Shown here: positions 1 through 7,314 of the stretch, piece after piece
Position numbering within the stretch: the first letter of the stretch is position 1
Layout of the letters: each line of letters begins with the position of its first letter
Assembly: GCA_947457885.1 (NCBI GenBank)
Contig: CANGXU010000024.1
Coordinates: 1 to 32,517, forward strand
Origin: Betaproteobacteria bacterium
GTDB lineage: Bacteria; Pseudomonadota; Gammaproteobacteria; Burkholderiales; CAIKXV01
Direction: 5' to 3'
DNA: 32,517 nt
Notes under the pieces: generated by a model
What the model was told of the DNA's origin: nothing
The model's database searches: none
Seen by the model: the letters and a program-made list of their open reading frames with translations, nothing else
Program-made: the position numbers and the translations under genes

Positions 1-902
1 AGGGTCGCGGTGACACCGGTACGGCCCGACACCTGGTTGACCGCAGTGACGACCGAGCCGAGGTTGCCGCCGGACGGGATCGTCGCGTTGATCGTGGTCG
101 CAGTGCCGCCGCCGTTCAGGCTGAACGAGACGTTGCCCACGTTGGCGACAGCCAGGGTCGCGGAAGTCGATGCACGCGCGCTGACGCCGGTCGCGCCGGA
201 CTGCGCATTGACCGCTGCGGCGATCGTCGACGCCTGGTCGTCGGCTGCGACTGTGACGTTCGCCGAGCCGTTCGAGCCCGACACGGTCACGGTCTGGGCC
301 GCGACACCGTTGCCCGCCGGCGCCGCGTTGGCACCCGCGGAAGCGCCACCGAGGCCGGTCGCGCCGGTCCCCTGACCTGCCACGGAGTTATTGGCCAGAT
401 CCTTGGCGGCCGCGCCCTGGATCGACACGCCGATCGTCTGGTTGGCATCGGCGCCGACCTGAAACTGCTGGCCCTGATAGGTCCCGTCGAGGATCTTCAG
501 ACCGTTGAAGGTGGTCGCGTTGGCGATCCGCGTGACCTCGGTCACCAGCTGGTTCACCTCCGAGTTCAGGGACTGGCGGTCGCTGGCGGAGTTCGTCGCG
601 TTCGCCGACTGGATCGCCAGTTCACGGATACGCTGCAGGATTTCGCCGGACTGCGCCAGCGCGCCCTCGGCCGTCTGCGACAGCGAGATGCCGTCGTTCG
701 CGTTGCGGCGGGCCTGGTCGAGGCCGCGGATCTGCGAGGTCATGCGATCGGAGATCGCGAGACCGGCGGCATCGTCCTTCGCCGAGTTGATGCGCAGGCC
801 CGAGGACAGGCGCTGCAGCGCGGTCGCCAGATTGCTCTGCGACGTCGTGAGGTTGCGCTGTGCGTTCAGCGAAGCGATGTTGGTGTTGATTACCTGGGAC
901 AT
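1..902 (-). CDS. fliC: Flagellin (FliC), C-terminal part outside the window
   Basis: This is the main subunit of the flagellar filament, exported unfolded through the flagellar type III system. About 300 residues are visible and the frame runs off the window edge. The start [15 protein letters not shown] and the stretch [20 protein letters not shown] are the classic D0/D1 flagellin N-terminus. The ELAIQSAN helix follows, and [13 protein letters not shown] closes D1 near residue 145. After about residue 165 comes an Ala/Gly/Ser/Thr-rich variable region with two repeats resembling the Flagellin_IN family (ending near [15 protein letters not shown] and [15 protein letters not shown]). The start is set by the canonical N-terminus and an AGGAG ribosome site 7 nt upstream (plus-strand CTCCT, 909-913). 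Two sigma-28-like promoters precede it. The Ser/Thr-rich surface domain is the likely acceptor for the glycosylation genes next door (inference). Confidence 0.96.
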   Translation of the reverse strand, partial: MSQVINTNIASLNAQRNLTTSQSNLATALQRLSSGLRINSAKDDAAGLAISDRMTSQIRGLDQARRNANDGISLSQTAEGALAQSGEILQRIRELAIQSANATNSASDRQSLNSEVNQLVTEVTRIANATTFNGLKILDGTYQGQQFQVGADANQTIGVSIQGAAAKDLANNSVAGQGTGATGLGGASAGANAAPAGNGVAAQTVTVSGSNGSANVTVAADDQASTIAAAVNAQSGATGVSARASTSATLAVANVGNVSFSLNGGGTATTINATIPSGGNLGSVVTAVNQVSGRTGVTAT

Positions 903-934
903 GAAAGTCTCCTGAAGTGTTCGTGGTCGTGTCA

Positions 935-959
935 GTCAAACGGATCGTTAATGTTTGAC
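935..959 (-). promoter_or_regulatory. Stem-loop in the flagellin mRNA leader
   Basis: GTCAAAC (935-941) and GTTTGAC (953-959) are perfect 7-bp inverted repeats around an 11-nt loop. They lie about 22 nt upstream of the fliC ribosome site, within the leader made from either sigma-28-like promoter. It could protect the 5' end of a highly expressed mRNA or bind a translational regulator. The repeat is visible; the role is inference. Confidence 0.4.
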
Positions 960-1008
960 ATCGCTCATCCCTCGCCACTTAAGGCCTTGCGAGCCGCTGT
1001 CCTTGATG

Positions 1009-1035
1009 TTAACGACCAGACCTCGAAATTCTTTA
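1009..1035 (-). promoter_or_regulatory. Sigma-28 (FliA) promoter, proximal, for fliC
   Basis: On the minus strand TAAAGAAT is followed by exactly 11 nt and then GTCGTTAA. Against the enteric FliA consensus TAAAGTTT-N11-GCCGATAA it matches 6 of 8 bases in each half with the ideal spacing. Transcription would start near 1000 and give a leader of about 100 nt before fliC. Confidence 0.65.
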
Positions 1036-1094
1036 GCGAATCAGTCGCTTGAGGTGGGCCGAGGACAGGACGGAGCAGTTCTCGGTCGTTGACG

Positions 1095-1121
1095 GTAACG
1101 GCACAGGACGGCGAAACTTGA
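1095..1121 (-). promoter_or_regulatory. Sigma-28 (FliA) promoter, distal, for fliC
   Basis: On the minus strand TCAAGTTT is followed by 11 nt and GCCGTTAC. This is 7 of 8 and 6 of 8 matches to the FliA -35 and -10 consensus with exact spacing. It lies 86 bp upstream of the proximal element and would give a leader of about 185 nt. The pair would make fliC a doubly initiated class-3 flagellar gene. Confidence 0.6.
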
Positions 1122-1165
1122 GCGAACGCCGCGCGATTGGACGGCTGGACATCCTGCAAGGGCCT

Positions 1166-1813
1166 TCAGCGCACGTCGGCGCGGATCGACTCAGGCTCCT
1201 CGCTGCACAGGCGTTCCAGCAGGCTCGCCTGGCTGCCGGTGGCCGGCTCCAGGAATTCGAGCTCGATACCGACGCCTGCGAACGCGTCGGACTCGTACAG
1301 GTCGCGCCCCCCCGGCGCATTCAGGTATCTGTCGGCACCGAGCCGGCGTGCGATGGCCAGGATACGTTGCTGCCCGCGCAGGCTTGGATCGATTTCGAGG
1401 CTCGAGGAGCGGACTATCGGGCAGGCAATCCCGAGACAGTCGAGCACTGCCTTCAGGTTGCGTTCGAGATAGTCGACGAGGGTCGCCCCCCCTTCGAGCA
1501 GCGGCAGCCTTGCGCGCCGTTCCGGCTCCGCCCGATCGAACGCAGGAAAGCGCCGCAGGTCGGCAGCGAGCTGCTCCATCGCGAAGGCTTCGAGACGCAT
1601 GTCGCGGATGGCCGTGTCCTGCGCCGCATGCGCGAGCCGGAGGGTCAGCCACTGCAGTTGCCCGCCGGCCCCCGTCAGACGGTTCCGGTGCACCCAGCCG
1701 CGACGCGGGAACTGCACGCAGTCGTACAACACGAACAGATCGGCGCGCGAGAACAGCCGGAAGTACCCGGCGTACGGGTAGAAGTACGGCTGCATGATCG
1801 CAACGGTGGTCAT
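1166..1813 (-). CDS. WbqC family protein
   Basis: A 215-residue protein beginning MTTVAIMQPYFYPYAGYFRL and continuing with LFVLYDCVQFPRRGW and HRNRL. This is the diagnostic N-terminal signature of the WbqC-like family. These proteins occur in O-antigen, capsule and flagellin-modification clusters, but their reaction is not securely known. The ATG at 1813 is preferred over an in-frame start at 1927 because the family N-terminus begins here and an AGGG-containing ribosome site precedes it. It lies upstream of fliC on the same strand and diverges from OGT1, 156 bp away. A role in processing or transferring an amino-sugar derivative for flagellin is inference from position. Confidence 0.85.
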   Translation of the reverse strand: MTTVAIMQPYFYPYAGYFRLFSRADLFVLYDCVQFPRRGWVHRNRLTGAGGQLQWLTLRLAHAAQDTAIRDMRLEAFAMEQLAADLRRFPAFDRAEPERRARLPLLEGGATLVDYLERNLKAVLDCLGIACPIVRSSSLEIDPSLRGQQRILAIARRLGADRYLNAPGGRDLYESDAFAGVGIELEFLEPATGSQASLLERLCSEEPESIRADVR

Positions 1814-1861
1814 TGCCCTGCCCTCTGGAAGCCGCAAAACCGCTCTCGGGGTGCGATGCGC

Positions 1862-1889
1862 TGCAGACGCCGGCTTCGCAACGTCTGCA
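1862..1889. promoter_or_regulatory. Perfect 8-bp dyad, possible operator between wbqC-like and OGT1
   Basis: TGCAGACG (1862-1869) and CGTCTGCA (1882-1889) are exact inverted repeats with half-site centres 20 bp apart, about two helical turns. The dyad covers the -35 region of the proposed OGT1 promoter and sits between divergent genes, as expected for a dimeric regulator. The binding protein is unknown. Confidence 0.35.
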
Positions 1890-1903
1890 CGATGCTCGAT
1901 AAT
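1875..1903 (+). promoter_or_regulatory. Sigma-70-type promoter for OGT1
   Basis: TTCGCA (1875-1880, 4 of 6 to TTGACA), a 17-nt spacer, then GATAAT (1898-1903, 5 of 6 to TATAAT). This would start transcription about 60 nt before the OGT1 start codon. An 8-bp inverted repeat overlaps the -35 element. Confidence 0.4.
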
Positions 1904-1969
1904 GCCCGTTCGCGCGGCGGGTTTCACTCCGGAACCGGCGCAGCCCAGGAAAGCGTCTCCCGCCCCTGC

Positions 1970-3991
1970 ATGAGCGATCCGCGTTCACCCGGCGATGCCG
2001 ATCGAAGCCTGCTCGACCGTGCGATACAGCTGCACGACGAGGGCCGTTTCCGGGATGCGATCACGCTCTACCGGCAGTTGTACGAGGCCGATCCGCACGA
2101 CTTCGACGCCGTGCACCTGATGGGTGTCGCCGCGCTGAACCTCGGCGAGGCCGCGCTCGCGCGGCGCCTGATCGAAGCAGCCCTCGCGCTGCGCCCCGGA
2201 TCTGCCGAAGCACACAACAACCTGGGCAGCGTACGCATGGCCGAGGGCGACCTCGAAGGTGCCCTGCAGTCGTACCTCGCGGCCGTGCACCATCGTCCAT
2301 CCTATCCCGAGGCCTTCGGAAACCTCGGCAACGTGCTGCTGTCGCTGGAGCGCGAGGATGAAGCACGCACCTGCTACGCGGAAGCCGAGCGGCTGTCTCC
2401 CGGGTGCTTCCAGGCCGCGAGCGGACTCGGACGGCTCCACTATCGCACGCACGACCTGTCCGCCGCCCAGGACACCTTTACACAGGGGCTGGCCGCGAAC
2501 CCTGACAACGCGGAACTGCTGCTCAACCTGTCGCTGGTGGTGACAGACCGCGGCCTGTCCGATGCTGCGTTGCCGCTGCTCGAGCGCGCGGTACGCACCG
2601 GTGCCAGCGGGCAGGCGGTAGCAGAACTGCAGCGCATTGCCCTCTCCCGCATGCAGCCCGATGCGCTCGAACGCGACCGCCTCTATCACGGTGGGCTGGT
2701 CGACGACGCCGAGGCTATGGCCCGGGCAGACCTCGCGCGCGCGAACACGGTAGATCATCACAATTTCCTGCTGAAGTGCTACCTGGCGAGCCCCCGGCAT
2801 TCGGCGCGCGACTATTTTGCCGAAAGCCGCGCGTGGGCCGCGGCCCATGCCTCGGAGGACCGGCTGCCCGACCCCGCCTCGTTTCCGAACGACCGCGACC
2901 CAGGCCGGCGCCTGCGCATCGGGCTGGTCGGCGACTACATCGACAGCATGATCGGGCGGCAGACCCTGTATCCGTTCTTCCGACAGTACGACCGGCGGAA
3001 GATCGAGCTGTACTGCTACAACTTCGGCGGTGGCGGGTCGGCGCTGCGCCAACTGCTCGACCAGTACCGGGACGTGCACGGTATCGGCGACGCCGCCTTC
3101 TTCGACCAGGTCCGGGCCGACCGGATCGACATCCTGCTCGACATCAACGGACGGCTGCGCACGCCCAACTTCTTCGGTGCAATGCTGCGACAGCCCGCGC
3201 CGATACAGGTCAACTGGTTCAACCTGACCGCGACCGTCGGGGCGAAGGCCTACAACTACCTGATTGCCGACGACTACAGCGTGCCACCCGAGGATGCCGG
3301 CCTGTACGTCGAGAAGATCTTCAACATGCCCAACGGCACCATCTCGGCCTGGGACATGGGCGATCCACCGGCCACCACGGCGCCGCCGGTCGAGCGCAAC
3401 GGCTATCCGACGTTTTCCTGCTTCGGGGACTTCTTCAAGGTCAATGCCGAAGTGATGCACGCCTGGGCGCGCCTGCTGCATCGGGTGAGGCATGCGAAGC
3501 TGTACCTCAAGAGCGCGAACCTGCGCATGCCCGCTGAACGCGAACGGGTCGCCGCGGCGTTCCGCGCGCTTGGCATCGGCGGCGACCGCCTGATCCTCGA
3601 AGGGCCCTCCCCTTACGACGCCATGAAACGGCTTTATGCGCAGGTCGATGTCGCGATCGATACCTTCCCCTACAGCAGCGGCTCCACCTCCATAAACGCC
3701 CTCTGGCAGGGCGTCCCGGTCGTCGCGATCGGCGGCGACGAATGGCGCAGCCGGAACACCGCGTCGATCCTGGTTGGTGCAGGCATTCCGGCGTACATCG
3801 CCCGCGACGTCGACGACTACATTGCCCGCGCGGAAGCGTTGGCCGGCGACGTCGACCACCTGCGCCGCCAGCGCGCGACGCTTGCAAGCTACCTGGCGAC
3901 GACGCCGCAATGGGACACCGCCGCCTTCGCAGTCAACTTCGAAGCCCGCCTGCGCGCGATCTGGCGCGACTGGCTGGCAGCCGCGCGGTGA
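1970..3991 (+). CDS. TPR-repeat SPINDLY/OGT-like glycosyltransferase (OGT1)
   Basis: A 673-residue cytoplasmic protein. Six TPR repeats fill residues 11-214 (34-residue spacing, each closing on a Pro- or Gly-containing turn), followed by a linker and a GT41-like catalytic region from about residue 315. Family marks include DINGRLRTPNFF, RQPAPIQVNW, a phenylalanine/lysine segment CFGDFFKVN equivalent to the OGT segment with the nucleotide-binding Lys, and DTFPYSSGSTSINALWQGVPVV. The N-lobe motif, normally DFxxHxxG-like, reads GDYIDSMIGR here and lacks the His. The frame stays open upstream to 1049, but that part is antisense to wbqC. I chose ATG 1970 because TPR1 follows directly; the ribosome site is weak. 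Neighbouring fliC suggests flagellin as acceptor, comparable in logic to FlmG or GmaR (inference). Confidence 0.82.
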   Translation: MSDPRSPGDADRSLLDRAIQLHDEGRFRDAITLYRQLYEADPHDFDAVHLMGVAALNLGEAALARRLIEAALALRPGSAEAHNNLGSVRMAEGDLEGALQSYLAAVHHRPSYPEAFGNLGNVLLSLEREDEARTCYAEAERLSPGCFQAASGLGRLHYRTHDLSAAQDTFTQGLAANPDNAELLLNLSLVVTDRGLSDAALPLLERAVRTGASGQAVAELQRIALSRMQPDALERDRLYHGGLVDDAEAMARADLARANTVDHHNFLLKCYLASPRHSARDYFAESRAWAAAHASEDRLPDPASFPNDRDPGRRLRIGLVGDYIDSMIGRQTLYPFFRQYDRRKIELYCYNFGGGGSALRQLLDQYRDVHGIGDAAFFDQVRADRIDILLDINGRLRTPNFFGAMLRQPAPIQVNWFNLTATVGAKAYNYLIADDYSVPPEDAGLYVEKIFNMPNGTISAWDMGDPPATTAPPVERNGYPTFSCFGDFFKVNAEVMHAWARLLHRVRHAKLYLKSANLRMPAERERVAAAFRALGIGGDRLILEGPSPYDAMKRLYAQVDVAIDTFPYSSGSTSINALWQGVPVVAIGGDEWRSRNTASILVGAGIPAYIARDVDDYIARAEALAGDVDHLRRQRATLASYLATTPQWDTAAFAVNFEARLRAIWRDWLAAAR

Positions 3992-4009
3992 TCACCGAGG
4001 CGTCCGGCG

Positions 4010-4882
4010 TCAGTCGGTCAGACCGTTCGCGCAGTCGACCTGAGCGATCGACGGAAACCCGGGTAATGGCGCCCCGCGGATGACGGTCCGCTGGTAGGCG
4101 CACGGATAGCCGCGCTCGACAAAGGTGGCTTCGGCGGTGTTCTCGTAACGCATGCTGGCGGCGATGCGCAGCCCGGCGCAATCCTTCACAGCGGTGCGGT
4201 GCACGGTGAAGCCGGTGAACACCAGCAGGTCGCCGCGCGATACGGTCGCGGTGATGAAGTCTTCATCGTCGTAGCAGGACGGATCAACCTCGCAGGTGTG
4301 CTCGGTGATGCACGAGGGCCAGACGCCGCGCCGGTGGCTGCCCGGGATCAGCTGCAGCGGGTACGTGTGCGGCGTCACGTCGAACAGCGAAAACCACATG
4401 GTGACCGCATCTAGCGAGCCCTGGACCACCGGCCAGTCCTGGTGCGTGGCGACGCCGTGATAGCCGCCGGGGATGCGCAGCGTGTCGCCCATCACGTGCA
4501 GCACCGGCGAGGTGGGCAGCGAAGCCGCCTGCAGCCCGAGCGCCGAGCCGATCGACAGCACGGTATCCGACACGACCAATTGCTGCAGCGAAGCGAGTCG
4601 CGCGCTGTGCCGGGTCGTTGCGAGGTATGCCTTCAAGTCGGCTTGCAGCAGTTGCTCCATGTTCTGCAGCAGCGAGGCACGCCCGCTCCACGCCGCGGCG
4701 GGCAGGCCCAGCCGCTCGAGCTGCCGTGTGTAGGCGCAGTGCATGTCGCGCGCGATGCGGTCGAGGCGATCCACCGGCAGCACACCCGGAATCACGGCCA
4801 GCCCGCTGGTGCGATAGGAGGCAACCCAGTCGGAACCGGCGTCGGCTGCGCATGGGCTTTCGGCTTGGAGAGCGGGTGTCAT
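4010..4882 (-). CDS. PhyH-type Fe(II)/2-oxoglutarate dioxygenase, copy 1
   Basis: A 290-residue member of the phytanoyl-CoA dioxygenase (PhyH) superfamily, which hydroxylates small molecules using iron and 2-oxoglutarate. The iron triad is visible: H147 and D149 in ATHQDW and H228 in FTVHRT, with R239 (LRIAA) placed to bind 2-oxoglutarate. LIPGSHRRG is also typical. The ATG at 4882 has a GAGGA ribosome site 7 nt upstream. Another in-frame start at 5029 would intrude on the preceding methyltransferase gene. It is the last gene of the eight-gene operon, 10 bp after the methyltransferase, and converges on OGT1 with an 18-bp gap. The substrate is unknown; a sugar or acyl substituent of the flagellin glycan is likely from context. 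Confidence 0.85.
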   Translation of the reverse strand: MTPALQAESPCAADAGSDWVASYRTSGLAVIPGVLPVDRLDRIARDMHCAYTRQLERLGLPAAAWSGRASLLQNMEQLLQADLKAYLATTRHSARLASLQQLVVSDTVLSIGSALGLQAASLPTSPVLHVMGDTLRIPGGYHGVATHQDWPVVQGSLDAVTMWFSLFDVTPHTYPLQLIPGSHRRGVWPSCITEHTCEVDPSCYDDEDFITATVSRGDLLVFTGFTVHRTAVKDCAGLRIAASMRYENTAEATFVERGYPCAYQRTVIRGAPLPGFPSIAQVDCANGLTD

Positions 4883-4892
4883 CGTCGAATCC

Positions 4893-5687
4893 TCAGGACA
4901 GGTTGCCCCTGCCGACCGGGCCGACCGGTTCGCCCAGGCCGCCGGAGCCCGGGCTGCATAGCAGGAAGATGCTCGCGCAGAGGTCCGGATGGACCATGCC
5001 GAGCTGGTAGCAGCCCTCCAGATAGGCACGATCGATGATCCCCGCCTCGAGCGCGCGGTCCATCTGGAAGTTCGCCAGCGGCTTGAACAGCACGCCGGCC
5101 CGGTGCGTCACGTCGAGCCCGGCGAGCCGCACCTCGTGTTCCAGCGTATCGAACGCATAAGTGCGCCGGTGACCGTGTTCGTACTCACCGGCGGTCACTG
5201 CGGTGTTGTGGGTGATCAGTCCCATCTTGACGGCGATCTGGCGCGACGGCGCGTTGGCATTGGGCACCACCAGGAACAGCCGCCCCCCCGGGGCGAGCCA
5301 GCGGCCGATACGCTCGAGCAGGGACACTGGCTCGTCGACATGCTCGAGCGTGTGCATCAGGAATACCGCGTCGAACCGGACGTCGGCGGGCGGGTTCCAG
5401 TCCTCGAAGCGGGAATGCACGAAACGCACATGGGCGGGCACGGCCCGGCGAGCCGCCTCGACCAGGTTCCCCGCCCCCTCCAGCACGGTGAGGTCGTCGA
5501 AGGCCCCCGCCAGCGTACGCGTGAACTCGCCGCGGTAGCAGCCCATCTCCAGCGCCCGCGCGCCGGCATGGCGCGGCAGGAACGGCTGGAACGCGCGCCA
5601 CATGTATTCCCGGTGGATATAGTCGAAGGCATACGCGTACTTGCGCGCACCGGTGTCCTGGTGTTCGAGCCGGAGGTCGCGTTTCAT
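4893..5687 (-). CDS. Class I SAM-dependent methyltransferase (MT1)
   Basis: A 264-residue Rossmann-fold methyltransferase. Motif I is ALEMGCYRGEFT near residues 45-56, followed by the acidic post-I segment VLEGAGNLVEAARR and DAVFLMHTLEHVDEP (motif IV region), then LAPGGRLFLVVPNANAPSR. This layout is that of the Methyltransf_11/23 group, often found in glycan or O-antigen clusters. The ATG at 5687 follows an AGGGA ribosome site. It lies 4 bp after PhyH copy 2 and 10 bp before PhyH copy 1, so it is translated with both. The likely job is O- or N-methylation of a glycan position; the substrate cannot be read from the sequence. Confidence 0.87.
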   Translation of the reverse strand: MKRDLRLEHQDTGARKYAYAFDYIHREYMWRAFQPFLPRHAGARALEMGCYRGEFTRTLAGAFDDLTVLEGAGNLVEAARRAVPAHVRFVHSRFEDWNPPADVRFDAVFLMHTLEHVDEPVSLLERIGRWLAPGGRLFLVVPNANAPSRQIAVKMGLITHNTAVTAGEYEHGHRRTYAFDTLEHEVRLAGLDVTHRAGVLFKPLANFQMDRALEAGIIDRAYLEGCYQLGMVHPDLCASIFLLCSPGSGGLGEPVGPVGRGNLS

Positions 5688-5691
5688 CGTC

Positions 5692-6525
5692 TTATCCCTG
5701 CCCTGGGCGATACATCCGGCGCTGCGGCGGCTGGTACCACTCCTCGAGTGTCGCGGGGATGCGCGAGTAGTACCCGAGCACCTGGCGCTGCAGTTCGGAC
5801 AGGGTGTCCATCCGTTCGTAGCCGAGCGCGCGCGGGTGGTCGAACTGCGGCTTCACCAGCGGACGGCTGAACATCGGCGTGACCGAGCGGCGCGCGTCGG
5901 CCGTGTTGTTGGCGCCCGCGGCGTGCCAGAGGTTGGAATCGAAAACGAGCAGGCTGCCCGCACGGCCGGTCGCGGCCTCGGCGCGTTCGGCGAACGCCTC
6001 GTCCGACGGCCGGACCGGGCAATCGCGATGGCTTCCGGTCATCATCATCGTCGCGCCGTTACGCACGGTGAAGTCGTCGAGCATCAGCAGCGTATTGAGC
6101 AGCAGCGGCAGCTCGCGCGAATAGGTGCGCACATCGCGGTGGATGGCGCTCGCGTAGGACGCGCTAGTACGAAGGATGTTGCCGCCGAACGCGTTCAGGA
6201 TGAACGGCCCGCCGAAGTGGGCCTGCAGGTGCGGCTCGAGCGGTCCCAGCCGGTCGATGAATTCGAGGAACGATTCGCCCTGGCCGACGAGGTGGTGCAG
6301 CGTGCCTTCCGTGTCGAGCGCAATGCCGTTGGCGATCTGCAGGCGGCGGCATGTGGCGTAGGCCCGCTCGAGGTCGGCACGCATACGGTGCACGAGGTCG
6401 TCGTCGACGAAGCGGTCGATGACCAGCCACCCGCGCGTCGCCATCGCCGCGCAGAAGCGGTCGACGCCGAGCCCTGCGGGCAGGCAGTGCGGCGCAGCGG
6501 CCATCGGTTCGGTCAGGTCTGGCAT
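5692..6525 (-). CDS. PhyH-type Fe(II)/2-oxoglutarate dioxygenase, copy 2
   Basis: A 277-residue PhyH-family oxygenase, clearly divergent from copy 1. H129 and D131 (AIHRDVR), H201 (NLWHAAG) and an Arg at 212-213 (ARRSVTP) supply the iron and 2-oxoglutarate ligands. MMMTGSHRDCP matches the family's PGSH turn. The ATG at 6525 follows GAGGA at good spacing; an upstream in-frame start at 6624 overlaps the preceding gene. It sits 10 bp after MT2 and 4 bp before MT1. Keeping an intact triad in both copies argues for two separate hydroxylation steps rather than one enzyme and one relic. Confidence 0.85.
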   Translation of the reverse strand: MPDLTEPMAAAPHCLPAGLGVDRFCAAMATRGWLVIDRFVDDDLVHRMRADLERAYATCRRLQIANGIALDTEGTLHHLVGQGESFLEFIDRLGPLEPHLQAHFGGPFILNAFGGNILRTSASYASAIHRDVRTYSRELPLLLNTLLMLDDFTVRNGATMMMTGSHRDCPVRPSDEAFAERAEAATGRAGSLLVFDSNLWHAAGANNTADARRSVTPMFSRPLVKPQFDHPRALGYERMDTLSELQRQVLGYYSRIPATLEEWYQPPQRRMYRPGQG

Positions 6526-6535
6526 TCCCGGTTCC

Positions 6536-7309
6536 TCACTTGATGGTGACGATCGCCTTGGACGGATACAGCGCCGCCTTCTCGATCGTGTAATCGATGT
6601 CCCGGAACACTTCCTTGAAGGCAATCGCCTCGCCGGGCGCGCCCGCCCAGGTCAGTTCATCGAAAACCAGCACGCTGCCCGGCATCAGCGACGACCTCAT
6701 CGCCTTGAGCGCCTCGACCGTCGGCAGGTAGGTGCCGATGTCGAAGAACGCCATCGCGACCAGCGTTTCAGGATGGTCGACGAAATACTTCGGGACGGTC
6801 TGGGTAGCGTCGCCCTCCACCAGCCGGTGGTTGCCGCGCTGGTGGCCGAAGGCGTTCGCGCCCTCGTGCGCCTCGAGCAGCGTTGCGAGGTAATCGCGGT
6901 ATCCCGGCGGCGTCGCATAGGTGCCGTCGCTCATCACGTCGCCGCGGATGTCCTTGTCGGTGAACGTGCGATACCCGGAGAAGGTGTCGAAGCCGACGAC
7001 CATGCGCTGCTTGTTGAAGGGTTCGTGGATCGCGCGCAGGTTCTCCAGCAGGACCAGGTTCTGGCCCCACCAGACGCCCAGTTCGATCAGCACCCCGGGC
7101 AGGTGGCGGATGCGCTGGTAGATGTCGTTCATGAACAGGAACTTCACCAGCACCGAGCTGCGGGTGTACATCCCGAGGTTGAACATCAGGTGCTCGGGCG
7201 GCAGCGGCGACTCCCGGAACATCCGTTCGAGTTGCTGGCGCTGGCCGAGCTGCTGCTCGTCCGCCGAGGTGCCTTCGCTGCTGGTGCGCGTGCTTCCGTG
7301 GAGCGTCAT
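6536..7309 (-). CDS. TylF/MycF-like SAM-dependent methyltransferase (MT2)
   Basis: A 257-residue protein with GVLIELGVWWGQNLVLL (SAM-binding motif I), VVGFDTFSGY (post-I acidic loop), MAFFDIGTYLPTVEALK and SLMPGSVLVFDELTW. This pattern resembles the macrocin O-methyltransferase (TylF/MycF) group, which methylates sugar hydroxyls and uses a divalent metal. The first 25 or so residues are Ser/Gln/Thr-rich and probably flexible. The ATG at 7309 follows a GAAGG ribosome site; the longer open frame upstream is a shadow of the propeller gene. It lies 5 bp after the propeller gene and 10 bp before PhyH copy 2. Sugar O-methylation is a reasonable guess; the exact substrate is unknown. Confidence 0.78.
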   Translation of the reverse strand: MTLHGSTRTSSEGTSADEQQLGQRQQLERMFRESPLPPEHLMFNLGMYTRSSVLVKFLFMNDIYQRIRHLPGVLIELGVWWGQNLVLLENLRAIHEPFNKQRMVVGFDTFSGYRTFTDKDIRGDVMSDGTYATPPGYRDYLATLLEAHEGANAFGHQRGNHRLVEGDATQTVPKYFVDHPETLVAMAFFDIGTYLPTVEALKAMRSSLMPGSVLVFDELTWAGAPGEAIAFKEVFRDIDYTIEKAALYPSKAIVTIK

Positions 7310-7314
7310 CTGGT

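Noticed and set aside
965..1159. Small 64-codon minus-strand frame upstream of fliC
   Set aside because: It overlaps both sigma-28 elements and has no ribosome site or recognisable product.
1876..1902. CTCGATAA before OGT1 as a sigma-28 -10
   Set aside because: The 8 bases 11 nt upstream (TCGCAACG) do not resemble the FliA -35, so the sigma-70-like reading fits better.
1049..1969. In-frame upstream extension of OGT1 by 307 codons
   Set aside because: It is antisense to the WbqC-family gene and the fliC promoter region, has no domain similarity, and TPR1 begins right after ATG 1970.
1985..3910. A 641-codon open frame on the minus strand
   Set aside because: It is a shadow of the OGT1 gene, whose TPR and OGT motifs are clear on the plus strand.
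3986..3997. 12-bp palindrome CGGTGATCACCG at the OGT1 stop
   Set aside because: It has no loop and no T-run and is too short for a convincing bidirectional terminator; probably chance.
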